DNA of 64,000 nt from G963422705 sp963422705 (GTDB lineage Bacteria > Poribacteria > WGA-4E > WGA-3G). A model generated the notes under the pieces. It was not told the DNA's origin and ran no database searches. It worked only from the letters and a program-made list of their open reading frames with translations. Position 1 is the stretch's first letter, and each line of letters opens with the position of its first letter. Positions 9,661 to 16,933 of the stretch are shown here, in pieces. Made by a program: the position numbers and the translations under genes. The stretch covers positions 3,472,001 through 3,536,000 of the forward strand of contig OY730443.1 of the NCBI GenBank assembly GCA_963422705.1. The letters run 5' to 3'.

Positions 9661-9837
9661 ATGGAAGAACACGTACACCTGATACTTGAGAACAATCCAA
9701 AAGTGCCTATGACAAGGTGACACGTCTCGGATACTCAGGGAAGAATTCCCTCACCTTAAATCCCGCTTACCTTCTCTTTGGACGCGTTCAAAGTTCATAT
9801 CGTCTGTGGGCTGTGTATCCCTAAAAATAGTATATTG
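9661..9837 (+). pseudogene. tnpA: IS200/IS605 TnpA (Y1 transposase) remnant
   Basis: Two pieces of a Y1 transposase are readable in different frames. The first, from 9661, reads EEHVHLILENNPKVP and contains the HxH (HUH) metal-binding motif. A frameshift follows, and the second piece, from about 9718, reads DTSRILREEFPHLK, then SLWTRSKFISSVG, which is the usual middle of the enzyme, before a stop near 9837. About 60 N-terminal codons are missing and the segment with the catalytic tyrosine is not recognisable. The protein should be inactive. The remnant runs directly into tnpB. Confidence 0.75.
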
Positions 9838-9849
9838 AGGCTCAAACGC

Positions 9850-10992
9850 GTGTCTAAATCAAAGAAAGAATACCGAACCTATATTTTATCGACTGCCACG
9901 CCGACAGAAGAACTTGACGGGATAAATCGGCTTGGTGGACGTATCTACTCTAAAACCGTTTCGCTGGCGTTCAAAACGCATGAGCAGAAAGGCTTTTGGC
10001 TTTCAGACAGTGGACTTAAGGCATATCTCAAATTCAAAAGGTATCCTTGCCACGCTCATTCTGTGCAGGCGATTATAGACGATTATTGCGGCGCACGCCG
10101 CTCTTTCTTTGCTAACCGAAAATCGTATCCGACTGCCAAGCCCCCGAATAAAACTCGGAGATTCCACACCTTCACGTGGCGTGCGACAGGGATTTCCTAT
10201 CAGCGTGGCCAACTACGACTGTCTATGGGCAAAGGGAGAGCGCCGCTTTGGATAAAGATTGATAAAAAGTTCCATAACGTCGTGCCAGCGGAAGTCTCGT
10301 TTGTCTATAACCTTCGCCTGCAACAATACGCGTTTCATGCTACCTATGACACAACGCCGAAAAAAACGACAGCAAAAGTCGGTTCAGCCGTTGCCGTGGA
10401 TATGGGCGAAATACACCCAATGGTTTCTTTTGACGGTATCAATGCCGACATCTATAATGGACGCGACATCCGCAGTGTTGTGAGGTATCAAAACAAATTT
10501 AAGTCGAGTATCAATAAAGCCTTATCCCGGTGTGTTAGATATAGCAGACGCTGGAAAAAACGAAAACGCGTCAAAAACAAAAATCTACAGAAGTTGGCCG
10601 CGCAGTTGCATGATATGCGCCATAAAATAACGTCACGCTTTGTTTCTACTTGCCGAGAGCGAAAGATAGAAACGATTGTCATTGGAGACATAAAGCATAT
10701 TAGACAATCTATCAACTATGGCAAAAAAGCCAATCAGAAGTTACACCAGTGGGCGTTCGCTAAAAACCAGAATATGATAACCTATAAAGCGAAAGCCGTC
10801 GGTATCAGCGTTGATATCGAGGACGAGGCATATACGTCTCAAACCTGTCCGTCTTGCGGGCATAGAAAAAAACCAAGTGGTAGGACTTACCGTTGCGGAC
10901 AATGCAAGTGGCAAGGACATAGAGATGTTGTGGGTGCAAGTAATATTCTGACAACGTATCAGGGTTTACTTTTAAACCCTGTAGTCGGTTAG
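9850..10992 (+). CDS. tnpB: TnpB-family RNA-guided nuclease of IS200/IS605
   Basis: About 380 residues from the GTG at 9850; the frame is open upstream to 9778, but that part overlaps the tnpA remnant, so I choose the GTG (MSKSKKEYRTYIL). TnpB proteins cut DNA guided by an RNA made from the element's 3' end. RuvC-I Asp is in VAVDMGEIHP (D184); RuvC-III Asp is in GHRDVVGASNIL (D359). Between them is a four-cysteine zinc finger (CPSCG ... CGQC). At the RuvC-II position, where glutamate is normal, the sequence is VIGDIKHI, so glycine 279 occupies it. Spacing otherwise matches well-studied TnpBs (D191, E278, D361 in ISDra2). The frame is full length. Confidence 0.88.
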   Translation: MSKSKKEYRTYILSTATPTEELDGINRLGGRIYSKTVSLAFKTHEQKGFWLSDSGLKAYLKFKRYPCHAHSVQAIIDDYCGARRSFFANRKSYPTAKPPNKTRRFHTFTWRATGISYQRGQLRLSMGKGRAPLWIKIDKKFHNVVPAEVSFVYNLRLQQYAFHATYDTTPKKTTAKVGSAVAVDMGEIHPMVSFDGINADIYNGRDIRSVVRYQNKFKSSINKALSRCVRYSRRWKKRKRVKNKNLQKLAAQLHDMRHKITSRFVSTCRERKIETIVIGDIKHIRQSINYGKKANQKLHQWAFAKNQNMITYKAKAVGISVDIEDEAYTSQTCPSCGHRKKPSGRTYRCGQCKWQGHRDVVGASNILTTYQGLLLNPVVG

Positions 10993-11147
10993 AACCGTAT
11001 ACCGTTCTATCGGGGCGGTGGTATCCCCCGTAGGTATCCGATATAATCCGAACCTATGTAGACTTGATAAGTGGACACCGTTTTCGGGACTCAAATCAAG
11101 TCAGTCTTCCAAGAGAAGGTAAGAAGCACACGCCTTTAGGCGTTGTG
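10991..11147 (+). ncRNA. Candidate omega RNA (guide RNA) scaffold downstream of tnpB
   Basis: The stretch from the tnpB stop to the right end is where TnpB guide RNAs come from. It can fold: AGAAC (10991-10995) pairs with GTTCT (11004-11008), and TATCGG (11008-11013) pairs with CCGATA (11038-11043) around an inner GGGG/CCCC stem. The two helices share one base, so they may compete. The RNA's guide would begin just past the right-end hairpin. Assigned by position and foldability only. Confidence 0.5.
11127..11147 (+). repeat. Right-end hairpin of the IS element
   Basis: CACACGCC pairs with GGCG-t-TGTG around a TTTA loop, leaving one unpaired T on the 3' side. It mirrors the left-end hairpin in loop and bulge placement. 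The IS border should lie a few bases downstream, near 11150-11158. Confidence 0.8.
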
Positions 11148-11151
11148 AGTA

Positions 11152-11382
11152 TCACCAATACTTGCCAATCGGATTAGAAACGGGTGAACCGAAAATATCC
11201 GTGAATTGTTCTCGATGAGCGTCGGTATGTCTTTTTAACACATCGAACCTTAAAACGGCCCGTTCTTTTTTGTACGAGTAAAAATATTGACATCCCCCAT
11301 AGAATGTGTTATCATAATTAACAAGTGCGCCTTTGTAAAATAAGTTTTGGCTAACTCTAGCGTGACTTGTTTACATTTAAAA
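11152..11382 (-). pseudogene. Fragment of an unidentified gene cut by the IS
   Basis: The minus strand is open for about 76 codons here, with protein-like composition (e.g. NYDNTFYGGCQYFYSYKK, RFDVLKRHTDAHREQFTDIF, SPVSNPIGKYW). It ends in a TGA that falls exactly at the IS right border. It has no ATG or convincing start and is blocked upstream by an in-frame TAA at about 11383. On the far side of the IS the minus strand can continue as IVREFPSKMLYHFHLAKK and stop, which could be the displaced C-terminus. I do not recognise the family. It could also be a chance open frame. Confidence 0.35.
11287..11315 (+). promoter_or_regulatory. Possible promoter upstream of ileS
   Basis: TTGACA (11287-11292), a 17-base spacer and TATCAT (11310-11315) make a strong sigma-70 match. 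It would start a leader of about 350 bases before ileS. It lies within, and antisense to, the possible gene fragment described here, so it could be fortuitous. Confidence 0.45.
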
Positions 11383-11430
11383 CGAACGCACATCGTTTAA
11401 ATAAGACAGGGACAAAAAATTGCTTACCCG

Positions 11431-11503
11431 ATTGCACTCGCAATATAGGACATCTATCCGCTACAACACTCGATATCAAGACAATCTTCAGGTTGTCCTG
11501 ATA
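11431..11503 (+). other. Two hairpins in the possible ileS leader
   Basis: ATTGC-actc-GCAAT (11431-11444) is a perfect 5-bp hairpin. TATCA-a-GACAA (11474-11484) pairs with TTGTC-c-TGATA (11493-11503) with one mismatch. I looked for a T-box (the GGTGGNACC core used by many aminoacyl-tRNA synthetase leaders) and did not find one. Confidence 0.4.
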
Positions 11504-11579
11504 CCCATTATTATTGCGTTTCGTCATGCTGTAGTGGGCTAGTTAAAGACAGATAAACCGTTTTTATTCAGATGCCTAT

Positions 11580-11618
11580 CACTGAAACGAACAATTTCAG
11601 TGGGCGTTTTCTTTTTTA
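11580..11618 (+). terminator. Rho-independent terminator just upstream of ileS
   Basis: CACTGAAA (11580-11587) pairs perfectly with TTTCAGTG (11595-11602) around a 7-base loop, followed by GGGCG and a T-rich run (11607-11616). It lies only about 60 bases before the ileS start, so it either ends an upstream RNA or attenuates ileS. Confidence 0.65.
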
Positions 11619-11676
11619 ACGTAGGTAGCAAACCAGAACCTTCGAGGTAAGATTGACGCTAACTGAGGAAATTCAC

Positions 11677-14600
11677 ATGTTTGAAGAGGTATCATCCCAA
11701 TTCACGTTTGCTGACAAGGAAAAACAGACATTAAAGTTCTGGCGTGAAAATGACATTTTTCAGAAGAGTTTAGAGCAGTGCAAAGATGCGCCCCCCTTTG
11801 TTTTCTTAGAGGGCCCACCGTTTGCAAACGCACCCCCCGGTGTCCATCACGTTCTCGCACGTATCATGAAAGATGCTGTCTGTCGTTATAAAGTCATGAC
11901 AGGACACTACGTTCACCGAAAAGCAGGATGGGACACACACGGATTGCCCGTTGAATATCAAGTCGAAAAGCAACTCAATATTACCAACAAATCGGAACTT
12001 GAGGCTTACGGCGTTCAGAACTTCATCGAAAAATGCAAAGAGAATGTGTTCCAATACGAACAAGAATGGCGACAGATGACGGAACGCATCGGATTCTGGG
12101 TAGATATGGATGATGCGTACATCACACTGTCAAACGATTACATTGAGAGCGTCTGGTGGATTCTACAGCAAGCCTGGGAAAAGAAACTCCTCTATAAGGG
12201 GCATAAAGTGCAACCGTATTGCTGCCGATGCGGCACAACCCTCGCCAGCCACGAAGTCTCGCTAGGGTACCGAACGGTTTCTGACCCTTCTATCTATGTG
12301 AAATTCCCGCTCAAAAACCGGGAGAATACCTACCTGCTTGTCTGGACAACAACACCTTGGACGTTGCCATCTAACGTCGCCGTTGCAGTCGGTGAGAATT
12401 ATGATTACGTCTGCGTTGAACACGATGGACAGCACCTCATCCTTGCCGCGGAATTGTTAACCAAAGTATTTACGGAAGAACCTCGCATCATCGCCAACTA
12501 TAAGGGCAGTGAACTGCTTAACTGGTCCTACGAACCGCTTTTCGATTTCGCGCAACACCATGAAAAAGCGTACTACGTTGTCACAGACGGTTTTGTAACG
12601 CTTGAAGACGGGACAGGCTTAGTGCATATTGCCCCCGCTTTCGGGCAAGATGACTATGCAATCGGACAGAAATACAATTTGCCTTTGGTGCAGTTAGTAG
12701 ACGCTAACGGGCAATTCGTGACTGAAGTCGTGCCCTGGGCAGGGGAATTCGTAAAAGATGCCGAACCGAAAATCACCGAGGCCCTTCAGCAGCGCGGCTT
12801 ATTGCTCAAAAAGGAACAGTATCAGCACGAATACCCCTTCTGTTGGCGATGTGATACCCCGCTGCTTTACTACGCTCGCGAATCCTGGTTTATCCGCACA
12901 ACCGCCATCCGAGAACAGATGCTACACCACAATCAGCAAATCAACTGGTACCCGGAGCATATCAAAGATGGACGTTTTGGAAACTGGTTAGAAAATAATA
13001 TCGACTGGGGGTTAAGCCGCGAACGTTATTGGGGAACCCCACTGCCCGTTTGGATATGCGAAGATTGTGGTAACCAACATTGCATCGGTAGCATCGGCGA
13101 ACTAAAACAACGGGGCACGAACGTTCCCGATGATATTGAACTCCACCGTCCGTATGTCGACGCGATTCAACTTTCATGTGAACAGTGCGATGGAAAAATG
13201 CACCGCGTACCAGATGTCATCGATTGCTGGTTCGATTCAGGATGTGCGCACACGGCACAGTGGCACTACCCATTTGAAAACCGAGAATTGTTTGAAAAAG
13301 CGTACCCGGCGGATTTCATTTCCGAAGCGATTGACCAGACGCGTGGGTGGTTCTACAGCCTCTTAGCCACCGGGGCATTGCTATATGAAAAGCCTCCTTA
13401 CAAAAATTGCCTCTGTCTAGAGCTCATTATGGCGCCGGACGGCCAAAAGATGAGTAAAAGCCGAGGGAATGCTGTGAATCCGTGGACAATTTTAGACAAA
13501 CAGGGGGCAGACGCAATGCGATGGTATCTGTTCACTGCATGTCCGCCGTGGACGCAGCGTGCTTTCAACAGTGACGGCATTGATGAAGCCTTGAAGAAAT
13601 TTATGGGCACCCTTCATAATGTTTACAGCTTCTTTGTCATGTACGCCAATCTTGAAGGACACGAGCTCTTGCAAGATACCCCTGCTCCCATGAAACGTTC
13701 CGTTATGGATAGGTGGATTCTGTCACGGCTGCATACCACAATTGACACAGTTCATAGTGAGCTCGAAACCTATCATCTCACTAACGCCCCCCGTGCAATT
13801 GAGGGCTTTGTGGAAGAGCTGAGCAATTGGTACGTTCGACGCTGCCGAGACAGGTTCTGGCGCGCGGAAGCAGGGGCGGATAAACGCGCTGCCTATGCGA
13901 CGCTTTACGAGGTATTGGTAACCGTGGCAAAACTTGCCGCCCCATTCATCCCGTTTTTAGCTGATGACATCTACCGAAACCTGCTCGCCGCCCGGGAGAA
14001 CAATACACATCTGAGCGTTCACCTTGAGACATATCCGACAGTAGACGAAGCGCTGCGCGATACACAGTTAGAGAACGATATGGCATTCGTTCGAGATATC
14101 ATCAGCATGGGGCATGCTGCACGAAATCGCTCCGGCATAAAAACACGCCAACCCCTCTCTACCCTCACAATCGGTGGGATTTCTGAGGCGCAGCAAGATA
14201 TCGTCAACCGCTTCGCGGAATTGGTTAATGCTGAACTCAACGTCAAATCCACTGTTTTCACTCAAGATATGAATGCGTTCGCCCAACTCACACTGAAGCC
14301 GAACTTTAAGGTATTAGGGCCAAAATACGGTAAGGGCGTACAAGCGATTGCCAAGTCCCTCGCCGCGGGGAATCCGACGCCGTTGAAGGCAGAACTTGAA
14401 ACAACCGGAAACTTACAGATTGAGGCGGACGGTGTGACGTACACCTTAGCACGTTCCGAGGTTGACGTACAGACACAGAACCGAGAAGGATTCTTTGTAG
14501 AGAATGATGCACAGAAATTTGTCGTACTTGCAACGGAGTTGACACACGAACTGACTCTTGAGGGATTGGCACGAGAGCTCGTCAACAAGATACAGAATAT

Positions 14601-14814
14601 GCGAAAAGATGCAGATTTTAACATCTCCGACCGGATAAAATTGAGCCTGGAATCTACCTCCGAACTCGTATGTAAAGCGTTTGAATCGCATCGGGAGCAT
14701 ATTCTCAGCGAAACGCTCACGACAGAATTTGTCGCGTTACCGGCAGAAAAGGCATTTACCCGCGTTCAGAACCTCAACGGGGAACGAGCAACCGTGAGCA
14801 TTGAGCAGGTTTAA
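11677..14814 (+). CDS. ileS: Isoleucyl-tRNA synthetase, type 2, with GVHH signature
   Basis: Charges tRNA-Ile with isoleucine and edits valine. I choose the ATG at 11677, preceded by GAGGA, over the TTG at 11653; the product is 1045 residues, the length of the eukaryote-like IleRS2 type. The KMSKS loop is canonical (residues 591-595), and the GWDTHGLPVE motif and a CP1 editing domain are present. The first catalytic signature, normally HxGH, reads G55-V-H-H58 (APPGVHHVLAR), so histidine and glycine have exchanged places. IleRS2 enzymes with a GxHH signature have been described and linked to very high mupirocin resistance. No second ileS is in the window. Confidence 0.95.
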   Translation: MFEEVSSQFTFADKEKQTLKFWRENDIFQKSLEQCKDAPPFVFLEGPPFANAPPGVHHVLARIMKDAVCRYKVMTGHYVHRKAGWDTHGLPVEYQVEKQLNITNKSELEAYGVQNFIEKCKENVFQYEQEWRQMTERIGFWVDMDDAYITLSNDYIESVWWILQQAWEKKLLYKGHKVQPYCCRCGTTLASHEVSLGYRTVSDPSIYVKFPLKNRENTYLLVWTTTPWTLPSNVAVAVGENYDYVCVEHDGQHLILAAELLTKVFTEEPRIIANYKGSELLNWSYEPLFDFAQHHEKAYYVVTDGFVTLEDGTGLVHIAPAFGQDDYAIGQKYNLPLVQLVDANGQFVTEVVPWAGEFVKDAEPKITEALQQRGLLLKKEQYQHEYPFCWRCDTPLLYYARESWFIRTTAIREQMLHHNQQINWYPEHIKDGRFGNWLENNIDWGLSRERYWGTPLPVWICEDCGNQHCIGSIGELKQRGTNVPDDIELHRPYVDAIQLSCEQCDGKMHRVPDVIDCWFDSGCAHTAQWHYPFENRELFEKAYPADFISEAIDQTRGWFYSLLATGALLYEKPPYKNCLCLELIMAPDGQKMSKSRGNAVNPWTILDKQGADAMRWYLFTACPPWTQRAFNSDGIDEALKKFMGTLHNVYSFFVMYANLEGHELLQDTPAPMKRSVMDRWILSRLHTTIDTVHSELETYHLTNAPRAIEGFVEELSNWYVRRCRDRFWRAEAGADKRAAYATLYEVLVTVAKLAAPFIPFLADDIYRNLLAARENNTHLSVHLETYPTVDEALRDTQLENDMAFVRDIISMGHAARNRSGIKTRQPLSTLTIGGISEAQQDIVNRFAELVNAELNVKSTVFTQDMNAFAQLTLKPNFKVLGPKYGKGVQAIAKSLAAGNPTPLKAELETTGNLQIEADGVTYTLARSEVDVQTQNREGFFVENDAQKFVVLATELTHELTLEGLARELVNKIQNMRKDADFNISDRIKLSLESTSELVCKAFESHREHILSETLTTEFVALPAEKAFTRVQNLNGERATVSIEQV

Positions 14815-14835
14815 TCCGGAAAGGGCGTCCGGATT
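14813..14835. terminator. Hairpin between convergent genes
   Basis: AATCCGGA (14813-14820) pairs with TCCGGATT (14828-14835) around AAGGGCG, right at the ileS stop. It has no T-run on either side, so intrinsic termination is uncertain; its place between two convergent genes fits a bidirectional end. Confidence 0.4.
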
Positions 14836-14845
14836 CCCGGCCGCC

Positions 14846-16609
14846 CTACTCGGGGGACGTCTGGTATTTTAGCACCCCCTCCGCATCCGTAAACCGGAGG
14901 TACAAACTCCAATCCCAGCCGTTCTGCCCGATTTTGCACAAAACCGGGTTCCATCCTGCTTTCAGTTGACACGGAATCGCGTCTTCATCTGCAACAGCGC
15001 GCCGATTAAAATTCACACGGTGGATTTCTGAGCCGTTTAACCACACCGCCAGCTCATCATCACTGCCCAGCAATAGCGTAACATCCATCATTGTTGGGGC
15101 ATAGACGTAACACAGCGAATATGCTACCAACATCGGGGCAGCACCGATGTTTTTTCGCAAATCCAACCTGCCGTCCGCCTCGGCGGACGCTTCCTGCCAA
15201 CGAACGGTTTTACCTTCAAACCCCTCAAAACTCCCATTAAGGTTCAATTCACTTTCTGGAGGAAGAGGCGTGTCAATGTTTTCAAGGTTTACCTTCGGAA
15301 AGGGGCCCAAAATAAGATATTGCCTCGCAAAAGCGGAATTATGACGAAGCCGGTACGAATCCACTCCGATTTTATTGCCGCTTGCCTCTGTCGCCTTTTC
15401 CACGTTTTTTAGCATGAGCTGATTAACACCGGCGTTCAATGGGGCAGAACCAAACGTCACAAACGTGCCGACACGGGGAGTTGGGTAAAAGCAATCGTAG
15501 GATTGCCCGACAACAAGGTTATTGACAGATAATTCAACGGTACCGTATTCTGGCCCCCGGGTCAAAACGGTACTGATTTCATAAACATTTTTGTACGGGG
15601 CTTCAACGGAAAAAGTTAAGGCATCTCTAGACGCTGTCGGCTTCAAAATAACGTGTTGCCCATCAATCTCAACGCCCGCCTCTCTGTAACGCTCTGTCTG
15701 CAATTCCCTGCCATCTCCTCCAGTGACTGGCACGGTATCATTTGGCGGCAATTTCCAACCTTTCTCGTACCAGAATTTCGGTAGCACGTAGATGTCGCGC
15801 GCTTCGTTCGTCAGAACAAGACTCTCGCCAGCAAAGCAGACGGCTTCACCCGCAAAACTGTGAGGCAGCACCCACGGCTGACTCCGAACGAGCCGCCTCA
15901 GATTTTCCCCGGAATCGCCTAGTCTGTTTGTAGCGGCAAAGTCCCCGTGATATACCCACAAAGTGTCGTAGGTGCAAACAGCAAGGCGTGTTCCGTCAGT
16001 TGACAATCCGGCACCTGTCACCCATTTTGCATCAACAAATTCACCGACACGCACCAGCGTCTGTCTCTTATCTGCTTGAAGTGCAGGAAGGCGGTAAAGT
16101 ACCGCGCGCGTTTGCTCCTTTGAAACGATGTAGGGCAGCCCGCCGGCAATAAACAGTCCCTCTGCGTCAACATTCTCTTCAGGATACTGATACGGGTAAC
16201 TCGCGGTTACCTCAGCATCGTTCTCAGTGTAAGGATTTGGTTCGGAGACAACAACCACCTTCAAATCTGTTCGAAGACGACTATTATTACCAATTTCCCC
16301 GAGCCAGAGTTGTCCTTTTTCATCAATACCGAGTGCTTCCCAATCAACGTTTCGGGAACCGCGTACCATAATTTCCTGAATCAATTCCCCATTAAGTTTT
16401 GTGGCGTAAAGTGTCGCCGGGTTGCCAGAGTCATTGAGCGTCCAATAGACTCCCTCAAACTGCTGGCTGGCCACAATGCCGGAACTCTCTCGGATAGGAG
16501 GATGTGTATATCTTCCGGCAGGTTTCCACGGGGGGACATCCGCTGGAACCACGGATGCATAATTTCCAGTTGCAAAAACAAAGAGCAGTAGACAGTGTAA
16601 CGATTTCAC
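14846..16609 (-). CDS. Secreted beta-propeller-like protein with C-terminal jelly-roll-like domain
   Basis: A 587-residue exported protein starting at GTG 16609, which has a strong AAGGAGG 8 bases upstream and a clear signal peptide (SLHCLLLFVFATGNYAS). The first ~270 residues look like a propeller (WTLNDSGNPATLYATKLNG, WEALGIDEKGQLWLGEIGNN), similar to SdiA-regulated or esterase-like-phytase-type repeats. The C-terminal ~150 residues resemble galactose-binding/PA14-like domains found in planctomycete-type proteins (DELAVWLNGSEIHRVNF, AGWNPVLCKIGQ). No catalytic motif is obvious. It may bind carbohydrate or polymer outside the cell; that is inference. Confidence 0.65.
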   Translation of the reverse strand: MKSLHCLLLFVFATGNYASVVPADVPPWKPAGRYTHPPIRESSGIVASQQFEGVYWTLNDSGNPATLYATKLNGELIQEIMVRGSRNVDWEALGIDEKGQLWLGEIGNNSRLRTDLKVVVVSEPNPYTENDAEVTASYPYQYPEENVDAEGLFIAGGLPYIVSKEQTRAVLYRLPALQADKRQTLVRVGEFVDAKWVTGAGLSTDGTRLAVCTYDTLWVYHGDFAATNRLGDSGENLRRLVRSQPWVLPHSFAGEAVCFAGESLVLTNEARDIYVLPKFWYEKGWKLPPNDTVPVTGGDGRELQTERYREAGVEIDGQHVILKPTASRDALTFSVEAPYKNVYEISTVLTRGPEYGTVELSVNNLVVGQSYDCFYPTPRVGTFVTFGSAPLNAGVNQLMLKNVEKATEASGNKIGVDSYRLRHNSAFARQYLILGPFPKVNLENIDTPLPPESELNLNGSFEGFEGKTVRWQEASAEADGRLDLRKNIGAAPMLVAYSLCYVYAPTMMDVTLLLGSDDELAVWLNGSEIHRVNFNRRAVADEDAIPCQLKAGWNPVLCKIGQNGWDWSLYLRFTDAEGVLKYQTSPE

Positions 16610-16933
16610 GAACGCGCCTCCTTTAATGGATGTTCTACCATTTTAGGGAAAGATGTCAATTGCCGGTTAGCAGAGACAAATCATGGATTTTAACCGAACC
16701 TACAGGGGTGTGTTAAGGGGTATCAAGCAGAAAAACAAGACTATCAGGAGTAACTCGTTCTAATCATATTGGGGCACGCAACGATTTTCCTGTTGTGAGG
16801 TTCATTGCGCCTCCAGAGTTGTTTGTAGTGGGAGCACCAGCTCGCGTCGCATCAACGGAAATGTATAGGAAGATTCAGCGGATAGGGTGTATCCACAACG
16901 AAATGCGCCCTTTAACGAACATACCGCGTCTTT
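16610..16933. other. Intergenic region, no gene seen
   Basis: About 320 bases between the propeller gene and the sigma-54 activator gene. Apart from a possible minus-strand promoter for the propeller gene at its left edge, I see no open frame, tRNA or terminator that I can defend. Confidence 0.5.
16632..16659 (-). promoter_or_regulatory. Possible promoter of the propeller gene
   Basis: On the minus strand TTGACA (16659-16654), a 16-base spacer and TAGAAC (16637-16632). The transcript would start just before the strong Shine-Dalgarno and GTG start at 16609. Confidence 0.4.

Larger units (their letters stand above)
9481..11160 (+). mobile_element. IS200/IS605-family insertion sequence (tnpA decayed, tnpB open)
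   Basis: Both ends carry the subterminal imperfect hairpins characteristic of this family: each has a TTTA loop and a single unpaired base on the 3' arm (9501-9521 on the left, 11127-11147 on the right). Inside are a degenerate tnpA remnant and an apparently intact tnpB. The family moves as single-stranded DNA using an HUH-type Y1 transposase, without terminal inverted repeats or target duplication, so the outer borders can only be placed to within about 10-20 bases. With tnpA broken, this copy would need a transposase supplied in trans. Confidence 0.85.

Noticed and set aside
9778..9849. Upstream extension of tnpB to 9778
   Set aside because: This stretch reads as tnpA in another frame (SLWTRSKFISSVG), so the extra tnpB residues are an accident of overlap; GTG 9850 is the better start.
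11281..11652. T-box riboswitch upstream of ileS
   Set aside because: No GGTGGNACC core or specifier-loop signature was found, despite the suggestive terminator.
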